Source of the DNA: Rugamonas aquatica
GTDB lineage: Bacteria > Pseudomonadota > Gammaproteobacteria > Burkholderiales > Burkholderiaceae_D
Assembly: GCF_009380215.1 (NCBI RefSeq)
Contig: NZ_WHUG01000003.1
Span: forward strand, 248,001 to 312,000
DNA length: 64,000 bases
Reading direction: 5' to 3'
A model generated the notes under the pieces. That model was not told the origin of the DNA. It made no database searches and saw nothing but the letters and a program-made list of their open reading frames with translations. Below, in pieces: positions 16,964 through 26,191 of the stretch. How positions within the stretch are numbered: position 1 is the first letter of the stretch; each line of letters begins with the position of its first letter. Made by a program: the position numbers and the translations under genes.

Positions 16964-17005
16964 GAATATTCTTTCACTGCACTGTTATCGTGAAATATTA
17001 TTTCA
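16964..17005. promoter_or_regulatory. Palindromes upstream of lrp-family gene
   Basis: TGAAATATTATTTCA at 16991-17005 is a perfect 15-bp palindrome (7-bp arms, one central T) ending 18 nt before the regulator's ATG. GAATATTC at 16964-16971 is a second, shorter palindrome. Lrp/AsnC proteins typically bind such AT-rich inverted repeats at their own promoters, so autoregulation is the simplest reading. The sites lie between divergent glmS and the regulator and could influence glmS as well. Confidence 0.5.
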
Positions 17006-17023
17006 TTTTCTAGGAATATTTTT

Positions 17024-17476
17024 ATGGATGAGATAGATCGTCGCATTTTGAATGCGCTGCAAGTTGATTCTTCACAAACAAATAGCGAGTTGGCGCTGGC
17101 GGTCCACGTGTCGGCGCCCACTTGCCTGCGCCGGGTCAAGCACCTGACCGAAAGCGGCGTGATCCAGCGCCAGGTCGCCATCGTGGCGCCGGAGAAGGTC
17201 GGCCCCAGCCTGACGGCGATTGTGGAAATCTCGCTGGATATCCAGGCCGCCGAGCGCATGGCCGAGTTCGAAGCCCATGTGGCGGGCGACGACGCCGTGC
17301 TGCAGTGCTACCGCGTGGCGCCGGGGCCGGACTTCGTGCTGATCGTCCAGGTGGTGGACATGCCGGCCTATCACGCGCTGGCGCACCGTTTGTTCGCCAC
17401 GCAGACCAATGTGCGCAACGTCAAAGCGTATTTTTCCACTTTCCGCAGCAAATTCGAGACGCGGATCGCGGTTTAA
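17024..17476 (+). CDS. Lrp/AsnC family transcriptional regulator
   Basis: A 150-aa feast/famine regulator: N-terminal winged HTH (DEIDRRILNALQVDSSQTNSELALAVHVSAPTCLRRVKHL, residues 2-41) and a C-terminal RAM ligand-binding domain (about 66-145, with VLQCYRVAPGPDFVLIVQV). It is divergent from glmS and convergent with glmU. The target is unknown; the perfect palindrome just upstream suggests autoregulation. Length is typical (about 150 aa). Confidence 0.9.
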   Translation: MDEIDRRILNALQVDSSQTNSELALAVHVSAPTCLRRVKHLTESGVIQRQVAIVAPEKVGPSLTAIVEISLDIQAAERMAEFEAHVAGDDAVLQCYRVAPGPDFVLIVQVVDMPAYHALAHRLFATQTNVRNVKAYFSTFRSKFETRIAV

Positions 17477-17535
17477 CAGCTTATCCCCGGCTTGTTCAGG
17501 TGCTTTTACACAGGCTTATCCACACCGGATTGTGA

Positions 17536-17559
17536 GCGGGAAATGTTTTCCCGCCTTTT
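17536..17559 (+). terminator. Possible terminator of the lrp-family gene
   Basis: GCGGGAAA at 17536-17543 can pair with TTTTCCCGC at 17546-17554 (7-8 bp stem, very short loop), followed by CTTTT. It stands 60 nt after the regulator's stop. The weak U-tract makes it a moderate candidate only. Confidence 0.4.
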
Positions 17560-17810
17560 CCAAGGCTTTTCCAAGGGCTATGCACGGGCTTATACCCAGG
17601 CTTATCCACAGTAAAAAGTTATCCTGAATTACTCACAAGATTTCCCACAGGCTTATCCACAACATGAGCGGAAGTGTGGCTGCAGGCCGTGGCGCGGGGT
17701 CGCTTTGTTCATGCAAGCAAGGTTGTCCAACACTTTTCCCCGGCTTATACCTGGCTTTTGCAGGGCTTGTACGCAGGCTTCTCCACATCGTTATCCACAA
17801 TACGAGGCGT

Positions 17811-17838
17811 AAAAAAAGCCGGGACGTATCCCGGCTTT
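17811..17838 (-). terminator. Rho-independent terminator of glmU
   Basis: On the minus strand AAAGCCGGGA (17838-17829) pairs perfectly with TCCCGGCTTT (17824-17815) around a 4-nt loop and is followed by a run of T (complement of the seven A at 17811-17817). It lies 19 nt beyond the glmU stop, a textbook intrinsic terminator. Confidence 0.85.
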
Positions 17839-17856
17839 GCTTGAGGCGCTGAGCGC

Positions 17857-19221
17857 TTACTTCGGCTTTTTCACCGGGCGGCTCCAGCCGTCGATGGTGA
17901 TCTGGCGCGCGCGCGAAATCGTCAGCTTGCCGGCCGGCGCATCCTTGGTCAGCGTGGTGCCGGCGCCCAGGGTCGCGCCTTTGCCGACGGTGACGGGCGC
18001 CACCAGCTGGCTGTCGCTGCCGATGAAGGCGTCGTCTTCGATCACGGTGCGGAACTTGTTCACGCCATCGTAATTGCAGGTGATGGTGCCGGCGCCGATG
18101 TTGACGCGCGAACCGATGGTCGCATCGCCGATGTAGGCCAGGTGGTTGGCCTTGCTGTGCGCGGCGACCTGGCCGTTTTTGATTTCGACGAAGTTACCCA
18201 CGTGCACATCCTCGGCCAGCACGGTGCCAGGACGCAGGCGCGCATACGGGCCGATGATGGACACTTCGCCCACCACCGCCTCTTCGATATGGCAGAACGG
18301 CTTGATCTGCGCGCCGGCCAGGATGCGGGAGTTGATGATGACGCTGTGCGGGCCGACGCGCACGCCGTCCGCCAGCTCAACCTTGCCTTCGAACACGCAG
18401 CCGACGTCGATGGTGACATCACGGCCGCAGATCAACTCGCCACGCACGTCGATGCGGGCTGGGTCCATCAGCGTCACGCCCTGTTCCAGCAGTTTCAGGG
18501 CGATATTGCCCTGGTGGATGCGCTCCAGTTCGGCCAGCTGCACCTTGCTGTTCACGCCCGCCACTTCCCACTGCGCCGACGGCTGGGCCGACACGACAGG
18601 CACGCCGTCCGCTACCGCCATGGCGACGATGTCGGTCAGGTAATACTCGCCCTGGGCATTGTTGTTCTTCAGCGCGCCCAGCCATTGCTTGAGGCGCGCG
18701 GTCGGCACCACCAGAATGCCGCTGTTGATCTCTTTAATCGCACGTTCGGCTTCGTTCGCATCTTTTTGCTCGACGATGCGGACAATTTCGCCATTTTCAC
18801 GGACGATGCGGCCGAGCCCGGTCGGGTCGTCCTGCACCACGGTCAGGATGCCCAGCTTGTCCTTGCCGGCCACGTCCACCAGCGCTTGCAGCGAGGCGGA
18901 AGTGGTCAGCGGCACGTCGCCGTACAGGATCAGGGTGGCGGCGCTGTCGTCCAGCTCCGGCAGCGCCTGCATGACGGCGTGGCCCGTGCCCAGTTGCGGT
19001 TCCTGCAGGGCGGTGGCGACCTTTTCCGGCTGCTTGGACAGCATGTCCAGCACGGCTGCGCCCCCATGACCGTAAATCACGCATAATCGGCTGGCGGACA
19101 GGCTGCGCGCCGTGTCCAGCACATGCGACAACAACGGCTTGCCAGCCAGCGGATGCAACACTTTTGGCAAGGCCGACTGCATGCGCTTGCCCATGCCTGC
19201 TGCGAGGATAACTACGTTCAT
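17857..19221 (-). CDS. glmU: Bifunctional N-acetylglucosamine-1-phosphate uridyltransferase / glucosamine-1-phosphate acetyltransferase
   Basis: A 454-aa enzyme that acetylates glucosamine-1-phosphate and then makes UDP-GlcNAc. The N-terminal pyrophosphorylase domain has the signature [22 protein letters not shown]. The C-terminal part is a left-handed beta-helix of hexapeptide repeats (from about 250), with the acetyltransferase motif [32 protein letters not shown] prefer ATG 19221; an in-frame TTG at 19230 would add three residues, and neither has a strong Shine-Dalgarno. Together with glmS it supplies UDP-GlcNAc, but the two genes are separated by the regulator and the DnaA-box array. Confidence 0.95.
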   Translation of the reverse strand: MNVVILAAGMGKRMQSALPKVLHPLAGKPLLSHVLDTARSLSASRLCVIYGHGGAAVLDMLSKQPEKVATALQEPQLGTGHAVMQALPELDDSAATLILYGDVPLTTSASLQALVDVAGKDKLGILTVVQDDPTGLGRIVRENGEIVRIVEQKDANEAERAIKEINSGILVVPTARLKQWLGALKNNNAQGEYYLTDIVAMAVADGVPVVSAQPSAQWEVAGVNSKVQLAELERIHQGNIALKLLEQGVTLMDPARIDVRGELICGRDVTIDVGCVFEGKVELADGVRVGPHSVIINSRILAGAQIKPFCHIEEAVVGEVSIIGPYARLRPGTVLAEDVHVGNFVEIKNGQVAAHSKANHLAYIGDATIGSRVNIGAGTITCNYDGVNKFRTVIEDDAFIGSDSQLVAPVTVGKGATLGAGTTLTKDAPAGKLTISRARQITIDGWSRPVKKPK

Positions 19222-19248
19222 AGGTGCCAAATCAAAGAAAGTTAATCA

Positions 19249-20145
19249 ATGCGAAAGTTTAACATGCCAGATATCCACAGCCCCGCACTGCGCCGGGTTT
19301 TCCTGATCGTCCTGATGGCGGTGCTGGCCGGTTGCAGCTCGCTGCGCCTGGCCTACAACCACGGCGACACGCTGCTGTACTGGTGGCTGGACGCCTACGT
19401 CGACCTCAACAGCGATCAAAAAGTCTGGGTCAAGAAGGATATCGACGAGCTGTTCCACTGGCATCGCAAGACCCAGTTGCGTGACTACACGCAACTTCTG
19501 CAGACCGGACAGCGCCAGCTGGCCGGCAACCCGACCGTGGCCGACCTCACCAACGATTACGACGAAATCAAACGCCGCACCCAGCTGTTGCTGTTCAAGG
19601 CCTTGCCCGAGCTGGCCGACCTGGCGCGTTCGCTGCAACCCGAGCAGATCGTCGCGCTGGAAAAAAAGTTCGCCGCCAATAACGTCGAGTTCCGCAAGAA
19701 GAATATGAAGGGCGACAAGGAAGCCCAGCAAAAGTTCCGCTATAAAAAATCGATGGAGCAGTTCGAGCTGTGGTTCGGCCCCTTCAGCGCCGAGCAGGAA
19801 GCGCAGATCCGCCGCGCCTCTGACGCCCGCCCGCTGGACAACGACATCTGGCTCGACGAGCGCATGCGCCGCCAGAAGAACATCCTGACGCTGGTGCAAA
19901 AGGTGCAGCGCGAAAAACTCAGCAAGGAAGCGACGATGGCGCTGATCCACACGCTGATCAAGGACAGCTTCGAGCGCCTGGAACATTCCGAGCGCAAACC
20001 GTTCTTCGATGCCTACGATGAATCCACCATGCAGTTCATCTTGACCGTCATCAAGATCGCGACGCCGGCCCAGAAAGCCCACGCACACAAGCGCATGCAG
20101 GGCTGGATCGACGACTTCAACAGCCTGTCGGCGGAACCTCGCTAG
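19249..20145 (+). CDS. DUF6279 family lipoprotein
   Basis: A 298-aa protein with a lipoprotein signal: residues about 15-27 are hydrophobic, ending in the lipobox LAGC (Cys28), followed by SSLRLAYNHGDTLLYWWLDAYVDL, the typical start of DUF6279. The rest is charged and helical with many K/E/R (for example KKFAANNVEFRKKNMKGDKEA), suggesting a periplasmic coiled or helical-bundle protein. Two starts are possible (ATG 19249 or 19264); the first keeps a better basic n-region. Function is unknown. It is divergent from glmU (27 nt between starts). Confidence 0.8.
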   Translation: MRKFNMPDIHSPALRRVFLIVLMAVLAGCSSLRLAYNHGDTLLYWWLDAYVDLNSDQKVWVKKDIDELFHWHRKTQLRDYTQLLQTGQRQLAGNPTVADLTNDYDEIKRRTQLLLFKALPELADLARSLQPEQIVALEKKFAANNVEFRKKNMKGDKEAQQKFRYKKSMEQFELWFGPFSAEQEAQIRRASDARPLDNDIWLDERMRRQKNILTLVQKVQREKLSKEATMALIHTLIKDSFERLEHSERKPFFDAYDESTMQFILTVIKIATPAQKAHAHKRMQGWIDDFNSLSAEPR

Positions 20146-20198
20146 GGCCGGTATGGTATAGTGGCCCCTGTTGAATCAATGACTTAGAACACAGCCAC

Positions 20199-20855
20199 AT
20201 GCCAAAGAAGCCCGCCAACAAGCCCGCGAAACCTGCCAAAGTCCCGGTCCACGGTCCCCAGCACAGCAACCAGGTGCGCATCATCGGCGGCGCCTGGAAG
20301 CGCACGCCGCTGCCGGTGCTGAGCGCCTCCGGCCTGCGTCCGACGCCGGATCGCGTGCGCGAAACCGTGTTCAACTGGATCAATCACCAGCGCGACGGCT
20401 ACTGGGCCGATGCGCAGGTGCTGGACTTGTTCGCCGGCAGCGGCGCGCTGGGCTTCGAAGCGGCCAGCCGCGGCGCACAATCGGTGACGATGATCGACAC
20501 CGTGGTGCCGGTGGTGCGCCAGCTGGAAGACATCAAGGCCAAGCTGAAAGCCGACAACGTGCAGATCATCCGCGCCGACGCGCTGGCCGTGGCCCAGTCC
20601 GCCATTGCGCGCGGCCAGAAGTACGACCTGATCTTCCTCGATCCGCCCTACCAGCAGGAATTCCTCGAACGCTGCCTGCCGCTGTGCACGCGCATCTTGA
20701 AAGAGGGCGGCCTGATCTACGCCGAATCCGGACTGGCGCTGGAGTTCGAAGAAGGCGCGGCGCCGGAGTGGATGGCGCCATGGGAAGTGCTGCGGGCTGA
20801 CAAGGCCGGGATGGTGTTCTATCATTTGTTAAAGCACAAGCAAACGGCTGCCTGA
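20199..20855 (+). CDS. rsmD: 16S rRNA (guanine(966)-N(2))-methyltransferase
   Basis: A 218-aa enzyme that methylates N2 of G966 of 16S rRNA. It has the family sequence VRIIGGAWKRTPLPV, then LRPTPDRVRETVFNWI, SAM motif LDLFAGSGALGFEAASRGA (about 74-92) and the catalytic DPPY motif (LIFLDPPYQQEF, about 148). The N-terminal 20 residues are Lys/Pro-rich. coaD follows about 110 nt downstream, the common rsmD-coaD arrangement. Confidence 0.95.
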   Translation: MPKKPANKPAKPAKVPVHGPQHSNQVRIIGGAWKRTPLPVLSASGLRPTPDRVRETVFNWINHQRDGYWADAQVLDLFAGSGALGFEAASRGAQSVTMIDTVVPVVRQLEDIKAKLKADNVQIIRADALAVAQSAIARGQKYDLIFLDPPYQQEFLERCLPLCTRILKEGGLIYAESGLALEFEEGAAPEWMAPWEVLRADKAGMVFYHLLKHKQTAA

Positions 20856-20927
20856 ACACCCGCCATTTGCCGCTAAAAGGGCCGCAAGCCGCCCCAAATT
20901 AAGGCAAACAGGGTTTTTCAGGCATAA

Positions 20928-21725
<798 letters not shown>

Positions 21726-21838
21726 CGAGCCAAAAAAGCATGACCGTGCGGCCAATTTGCGCCGCACCGTGTTGCTGTCCTGCTCCGGGTGGTATATTCC
21801 ACCAACGCCTACCTCACGGGCGCCCTCGGAGACTACAC

Positions 21839-22432
21839 ATGAATCGCAGAAATACCATCAAGAGCCTGATGGCAGCCGCCTTCCTGGCCAGCAGCTTCAG
21901 CCTGCCCGCATTTGCCGCCGTGGAAGTGGCCGGCGTTAAATTCGACGACAGCATCAGCGTTGCCGGCAAAGAATTGAAGCTGAACGGCGCCGGTCTGCGC
22001 ACCAAGGTCATCTTCAAGGTCTACGCCGCCGGCCTGTACCTGACCGAAAAGAAAACCACCGTGCCGGACGTGCTGGCGACCCAGGGCCCGCGCCGCGTGG
22101 CGATCACGATGCTGCGCGAAGTGAGTTCGGAAGATTTCGGCAAGGCCTTCATGGACGGCCTGAACAACAACACCGACAAGAACGAGCGCAGCAAGATCCT
22201 GCCGCAGACGATGAAGTTCGGCGAAGTATTCGCGCAAATCCAGGCGCTGAAAAAGGGCGACCAGATGCTGCTGGACTGGACCCCGGGCGAGGGCACGCAG
22301 TGCTATCTGAATGGTAAGAAGATCGGGGAATTGATGCCGGACGTGGCGTTCTACAACGCCGTGCTGCGCATCTGGCTGGGCGACCATCCGGTCGACAGCT
22401 CGCTGAAACCTGCCCTGCTGGGCGAGAAGTAA
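21839..22432 (+). CDS. Chalcone isomerase-like periplasmic protein
   Basis: A 197-aa protein with a cleavable signal peptide (SLMAAAFLASSFSLPAFAAVE, cut after AFA near residue 27). The mature part has the bacterial chalcone-isomerase-like pattern: ELKLNGAGLRTKVIFKVYAAGLYL, then VAITMLREVSSEDFGKAFMDGL, and the late VLRIWLGDHPVDSSLKPALLG. Start ATG 21839 was chosen over the upstream open frame because the signal peptide begins there. It is probably a ligand (fatty acid) binder rather than a flavonoid enzyme. It is the second member of this fold in the window. Confidence 0.82.
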   Translation: MNRRNTIKSLMAAAFLASSFSLPAFAAVEVAGVKFDDSISVAGKELKLNGAGLRTKVIFKVYAAGLYLTEKKTTVPDVLATQGPRRVAITMLREVSSEDFGKAFMDGLNNNTDKNERSKILPQTMKFGEVFAQIQALKKGDQMLLDWTPGEGTQCYLNGKKIGELMPDVAFYNAVLRIWLGDHPVDSSLKPALLGEK

Positions 22433-22436
22433 TGTT

Positions 22437-22480
22437 GCGGCGCGGTACCGGCGGGGGCGTCCCCACGGTACCGCCGCTTA
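22437..22480. terminator. Bidirectional hairpin between convergent genes
   Basis: GCGG..CGGTACCG at 22437-22450 pairs with CGGTACCGCCGC at 22466-22477 (12 bp with a 2-nt bulge), followed by TTAAAATTT. It fills the 52-nt gap between the chalcone-isomerase-like gene (plus) and the small membrane protein gene (minus), so it may terminate both. Confidence 0.55.
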
Positions 22481-22484
22481 AAAT

Positions 22485-22760
22485 TTAGGCACGGGCTGCC
22501 ATCGCGCGCAGCTCGGCGGCCTGACTAGGCTCCACCGAGTTCAGCATGCGCTTGAGCATCATGGCGTCGCGCATCTGGCGGCGCTGCAGCTGCTCTTCCT
22601 TGCTGCGCTTAGGCTTGACGACCAGCATGGCTGCACGGCCCAGGCCGCGCAACAGCGGTTTGAACAGCACGATCAGCGCGCAAACAGCGCCGCTGGCCAG
22701 CGCCAGCTCACCGGCGGCGACCAGGGAAAAATTTTGTACGAATGAGATGATGGTAGACAT
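22485..22760 (-). CDS. Small membrane protein of unknown function
   Basis: A 91-aa protein, ATG 22760 (an upstream frame extension of five residues has no support). Residues about 5-35 are hydrophobic (one or two short spans). The C-terminal half is basic and amphipathic, with LVVKPKRSKEEQLQRRQMRDAMMLKRML, likely cytoplasmic. I recognise no family. It is transcribed divergently from the LysR gene. Confidence 0.6.
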   Translation of the reverse strand: MSTIISFVQNFSLVAAGELALASGAVCALIVLFKPLLRGLGRAAMLVVKPKRSKEEQLQRRQMRDAMMLKRMLNSVEPSQAAELRAMAARA

Positions 22761-22874
22761 GTTGTAACACTGCATTTAGAATCAAGTGTAACTATAGTGC
22801 AGCGCAACATAAGTATCCAATTTACTTCCCCGATAACAATTATTCGTTTGGTGAATGGGATGTCTTATCATTGA

Positions 22875-22894
22875 CGAGAAATCCATATTTCTCG
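22875..22894. promoter_or_regulatory. LysR-type operator candidate
   Basis: CGAGAAAT and ATTTCTCG form a perfect 8-bp inverted repeat with a 4-nt CCAT spacer, 37 nt before the LysR ATG, in the divergent promoter region. The T-N11-A style symmetry suits a LysR-family recognition site controlling its own gene and perhaps the small membrane protein gene. Confidence 0.5.
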
Positions 22895-22931
22895 ATACTG
22901 CAACGACCCCAACCCCACATCCCGAGCCGAC

Positions 22932-23900
22932 ATGAGCTTTTTGACGCTGGACTTGAATTTGTTACGCGTCTTCGACGCCGTGATGACAGAGCAGAACCTG
23001 ACACGCGCCGCCGGCCATTTGGCCATGACCCAGCCCGCCGTCTCCAACGCCATCAAGCGTTTGCGCGAAAGCCTGGGCGACGAATTGCTGATACGCACAG
23101 CCTACGGCGTCAAGCCAACCCCGCGCGCCGAGGCGCTGTGGCCGTCGGTGCGCAGCGCGCTGGCCAGCCTGGAAGCGGCGGTGGCGCCGGAGACTTTCGA
23201 CGTTTCCGCAGCCCACGCCACCTTCCGCATGGCCATGGCCGACGCCACCGCCGCCTTCTGGCTGCCGTCGCTGATGCGTTCGATCGAGCGGGAAGCGCCG
23301 GGCGTCAACGTGCGCATGGTGCCGCTGACCACACGCGAGCCGCGTCCCATGCTGCTGCGCGGCGATATCGATCTGGCGGTGGGCTTCTTCCCCGGCGTGG
23401 CGGCGCAGCTGTCGTACGAGACCGGCTCGCCGATCCGTCACGAGCGGCTGTATTCGGGACATTATGTGTGCGTGATGCGGCGCGACCATCCGCTGTCCAA
23501 GGTCGACCTGACCCTGGACAACTACTGCAAGGCCAATCACCTGCTGGTGAGTTTTTCCGGCCGCGCGCACGGCCTGGTGGACGAGGCGCTTGCGCAGATC
23601 CAGCGCGAACGCCGCATCCTGCTGACGGTCAACCAGTTCTTCACCGCCGGCCGCGTGGTGGCCAATTCGGATCTGATCACCGTGCTGCCGCGCCACCTGA
23701 TCGCCTCGACCGGCATGACCGATGCGCTGATTTCCAAGGAATTGCCGTTCACCTTGCCTGCGGTCCACCTGGACATGCTGTGGCACGAGCGCGATGCCCG
23801 CAGCCCGGCCCACAAGTGGCTGCGCATGCATCTGGAAGGCATGAACACCGTGGCCCAGCGCACCGCGCCGGGTTCGGCGCCGAAGAACGACACGTACTGA
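22932..23900 (+). CDS. LysR family transcriptional regulator
   Basis: A 322-aa regulator. The N-terminal winged HTH (LDLNLLRVFDAVMTEQNLTRAAGHLAMTQPAVSNAIKRLRE, about 5-46) is of the NodD/PcpR-like LysR branch (LDLNLLRVFDA). The effector-binding domain runs from about 95 to 300. The target is unknown. The chemoreceptor gene converges on it, with stop codons touching (23900/23901). A perfect palindrome lies 37 nt upstream. Confidence 0.9.
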   Translation: MSFLTLDLNLLRVFDAVMTEQNLTRAAGHLAMTQPAVSNAIKRLRESLGDELLIRTAYGVKPTPRAEALWPSVRSALASLEAAVAPETFDVSAAHATFRMAMADATAAFWLPSLMRSIEREAPGVNVRMVPLTTREPRPMLLRGDIDLAVGFFPGVAAQLSYETGSPIRHERLYSGHYVCVMRRDHPLSKVDLTLDNYCKANHLLVSFSGRAHGLVDEALAQIQRERRILLTVNQFFTAGRVVANSDLITVLPRHLIASTGMTDALISKELPFTLPAVHLDMLWHERDARSPAHKWLRMHLEGMNTVAQRTAPGSAPKNDTY

Positions 23901-25466
23901 TTACCGGTGGCTGGAGCGGTAGCCGATGCGGAAACCGCCCCAGTGCCTGCCGTTCACATAGATCGGCGCCGACAGGTCGTGCATCACCTCGCCGGTATCG
24001 CGCTTGTAGGTTTGCAGCAGGAAGGGCTTGGTGTTCGAGCCGCAGCGCTTGCCGGTGCGGTCGCTGAAGATGCGCTTGGTGCGGTTGTTGACGATGTCGA
24101 CATCGTAATTGCCCGTCAGCGGCTGCGAAAACTTCTTGTTGTGGGTGGGGAAATATCCATTGTTATCCACAGCGCCGGCGTAGGCCAGCTGCGGCATCGC
24201 CGCCAGCACGCCTTCCTGCAACTGCGGCAGCGCTCGGTCGGTGAAATCGTCGAAGCGGGTCTTGTGCTTGGGCGGATCGGTGTTCGGGATCGGCGTGTAG
24301 CTGCGGTCGAACAGCGCTTCGCGGGTGATCTTGCCGGCAGCGATGGCCGCTTCGAAGCGCCGTCCCACTTCCGCCGCCGCCTGCTGCGCGGCGATGCGGA
24401 TGGCGTCGTGCGAGGTGGCGATCGACGATTCGCCCAGCGCGCCGGTGATGACCTCGGCCCGCTCGGCCAGCGCCATCGCCGAACTGGCGGCGCGCGGCAA
24501 TTCCTTCTCTGTGGATAACAAGCTGTCGCGGATGCTGGCGATGGCCGTGGCGATGTCCTCGGTGGTGGCGACATGCTCGCGCGAGGCGCGTGCGATCTCG
24601 CCGATCTCCTCTTCCGACTCGCCGGAAGACCGTTCGATATTGCCCAGCAGGCCATGCACGGTTTCCACATTGCCGGCCGCCTCGCTGACCTTGGCCGCCA
24701 GCGAATTCATGCCGGACGCCGCCTGTTCGGCCTGCTGATTAATCTCGCGCACCATGGTGCTGATCTCGTCGGTGGCTTCCTTGGTGCGCAAGGCCAGCTG
24801 ACGCACCTCGCTGGCGACCACGGCAAAGCCGCGCCCCTGTTCGCCGGCGCGCGCCGCCTCGATGGCGGCGTTCAGCGCCAGCAGATTGGTGCGGGCCGAG
24901 ATTTCGCTGATGGCCTCGGTAAATCCATAGATTTTGCGGGAGTTGGTTTGCAGGCTGGCCATGACGGCCGCTGCGGTCTGCGCATCCTGGCGCGCGGTGT
25001 TGATGCGCTGCAGGCCGTTGTCGGCCTCGGCGCGGCCGGCCACCGTTTCTCCGCGCACCTGGGCGGCGATCTTGGCGGCGCGCTCGGCGTTGGCGGCGAT
25101 CGCGGCGGTGGCCTGGGCATTGTCGGCGGAACTGCGGACGATGCCGCCGGCGGTGCCGACGTCGAGCTCGATTTTCTTTTTGACTGAATCGACGAAATAC
25201 GAAGTTTCCGCCGCGCCGATCATGATGGCGTCGATTTCGTCGCCGACCACATGGGCGAAACGCTTGACGCCATCCTCATCGCCGTTCTGGCGGGCGGCCC
25301 ACCAGGCCACCGCGGCGCCTGTCAGCGCCGCCGGGGCCGCCGTATAAACCAGCATGGCGCCGTCGCCGGCCGCCAGTTTGAACAAATAAGCTACGCAGGT
25401 ACCGCCTGCCGTCGCGCCCAAAAACCATAATCCACGTTGCACCAGCTTGTGCTGCAAAAGCTTCAT
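23901..25466 (-). CDS. Methyl-accepting chemotaxis protein with C-terminal Cache-like domain
   Basis: A 521-aa receptor. Two hydrophobic segments (about 10-30 and 37-57) are separated by a very short loop, so there is no N-terminal periplasmic sensor. The signalling domain occupies about 110-350; its conserved hairpin tip is [33 protein letters not shown] (about 195-227). The C-terminal 120 residues look like a Cache/PAS-type sensor ([19 protein letters not shown], then [25 protein letters not shown]), placed after the signalling domain and presumably cytoplasmic. This order is known in some receptors but unusual. The stop abuts the LysR stop. Two perfect DnaA boxes (24163-24171 and 24510-24518) lie within the gene. 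Confidence 0.88.
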   Translation of the reverse strand: MKLLQHKLVQRGLWFLGATAGGTCVAYLFKLAAGDGAMLVYTAAPAALTGAAVAWWAARQNGDEDGVKRFAHVVGDEIDAIMIGAAETSYFVDSVKKKIELDVGTAGGIVRSSADNAQATAAIAANAERAAKIAAQVRGETVAGRAEADNGLQRINTARQDAQTAAAVMASLQTNSRKIYGFTEAISEISARTNLLALNAAIEAARAGEQGRGFAVVASEVRQLALRTKEATDEISTMVREINQQAEQAASGMNSLAAKVSEAAGNVETVHGLLGNIERSSGESEEEIGEIARASREHVATTEDIATAIASIRDSLLSTEKELPRAASSAMALAERAEVITGALGESSIATSHDAIRIAAQQAAAEVGRRFEAAIAAGKITREALFDRSYTPIPNTDPPKHKTRFDDFTDRALPQLQEGVLAAMPQLAYAGAVDNNGYFPTHNKKFSQPLTGNYDVDIVNNRTKRIFSDRTGKRCGSNTKPFLLQTYKRDTGEVMHDLSAPIYVNGRHWGGFRIGYRSSHR

Positions 25467-25523
25467 TTGTCCCCCGTTTTACCAGGCGCCTCGGGCGTCT
25501 CGACTAATTTTATTTCCCTGCTG

Positions 25524-25979
25524 CTATTTTATGGGTAACTTGGTGGTATTCTTCACCTCTTCCATAACGGCGTAGGTGTGAGTTTCACGCACGCCCTTCT
25601 GGAGCAGGGTTTTTCCCAGGAATTCGCGGTAGGCCGCCATGTCCTTGACGCGGGCTTTGACCAGATAGTCGAAGCCGCCGGCAACCATGTGGCACTCCAG
25701 CACTTCCGGGATCACCTGGACGCTGTGCTTGAAGGCGTCGAAGACTTCGGGTGTCGTGCGATCGAGCACGACCTCGATAAAGACGAGCAGGGACACATCC
25801 AGCAGCTGCGGGTTCAGTTGCGCGGTGTAGCCCATGATGTAGCCGGACTCGTGCAACTTGCGCACGCGTTCCAGGCAAGCGGCTGGTGACAGGTTCACCC
25901 GCGCCGCCAGTTCCACATTGCTGATGCGGCCATCGCTCTGCAATTCCATCAAGATTTTTTTGCTGATCTTGTCTAACAT
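25524..25979 (-). CDS. Lrp/AsnC family regulator, likely PutA activator
   Basis: A 151-aa protein: N-terminal HTH (LDKISKKILMELQSDGRISNVELAARVNLSPAACLERVRKL) and C-terminal RAM domain (about 68-140). Start ATG 25979 is preferred over an open 25-residue extension because it gives the standard Lrp N-terminus. It is divergent from putA with a 19-bp palindrome between them. In proteobacteria whose PutA lacks the RHH repressor domain, an adjacent Lrp-type activator (PutR/BkdR-like) responds to proline. That role is inferred here. Confidence 0.88.
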   Translation of the reverse strand: MLDKISKKILMELQSDGRISNVELAARVNLSPAACLERVRKLHESGYIMGYTAQLNPQLLDVSLLVFIEVVLDRTTPEVFDAFKHSVQVIPEVLECHMVAGGFDYLVKARVKDMAAYREFLGKTLLQKGVRETHTYAVMEEVKNTTKLPIK

Positions 25980-25991
25980 TTCCGGGAACTC

Positions 25992-26010
25992 CCAAATAAA
26001 TATTATTTGG
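25992..26010. promoter_or_regulatory. Lrp-type palindrome in lrp-putA intergenic region
   Basis: CCAAATAA and TTATTTGG are perfect 8-bp inverted arms around ATA, 13 nt upstream of the Lrp-type gene and about 180 nt upstream of putA. The AT-rich symmetric site matches the expectation for an Lrp-family protein controlling the divergent proline-catabolism gene and itself. Confidence 0.55.
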
Positions 26011-26191
26011 TTAAATTGTCGCACTAAAAACAATCTATTGCTAGCCCCCTGCAATACCAGAATTAATCCAGAAGAAATCCCACTACAATCGAATCATCAG
26101 CAGTTGACTCAGATTCACGCTCGCCAGCACCCGCCGGCCGGGCGTTTTTTTGCAATCAGCGGCGCCAAAATTTCCCTTCTGAGAGTATTCA

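Larger units (their letters stand above)
17477..17856. other. Non-coding array of DnaA boxes between convergent lrp and glmU
   Basis: This 380-nt gap holds four perfect TTATCCACA boxes, all on the plus strand, at 17516-17524, 17602-17610, 17653-17661 and 17791-17799. Three sit inside a longer repeated unit, CAGGCTTATCCACA (17511-17524, 17597-17610, 17648-17661), and a one-mismatch copy is at 17774-17787. Degenerate relatives occur at 17481 (TTATCCCCG), 17619 (TTATCCTGA) and in CGGCTTATACC-type stretches. No ORF here looks real. Lying between two 3' ends, the array is unlikely to be a promoter. It resembles a DnaA-titration or origin-associated locus. Confidence 0.7.

Noticed and set aside
17409..17852. 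Short plus-strand frames in the DnaA-box array
   Set aside because: They begin inside lrp or at random ATGs, lack ribosome-binding sites, and their sequence is dictated by the TTATCCACA repeats.
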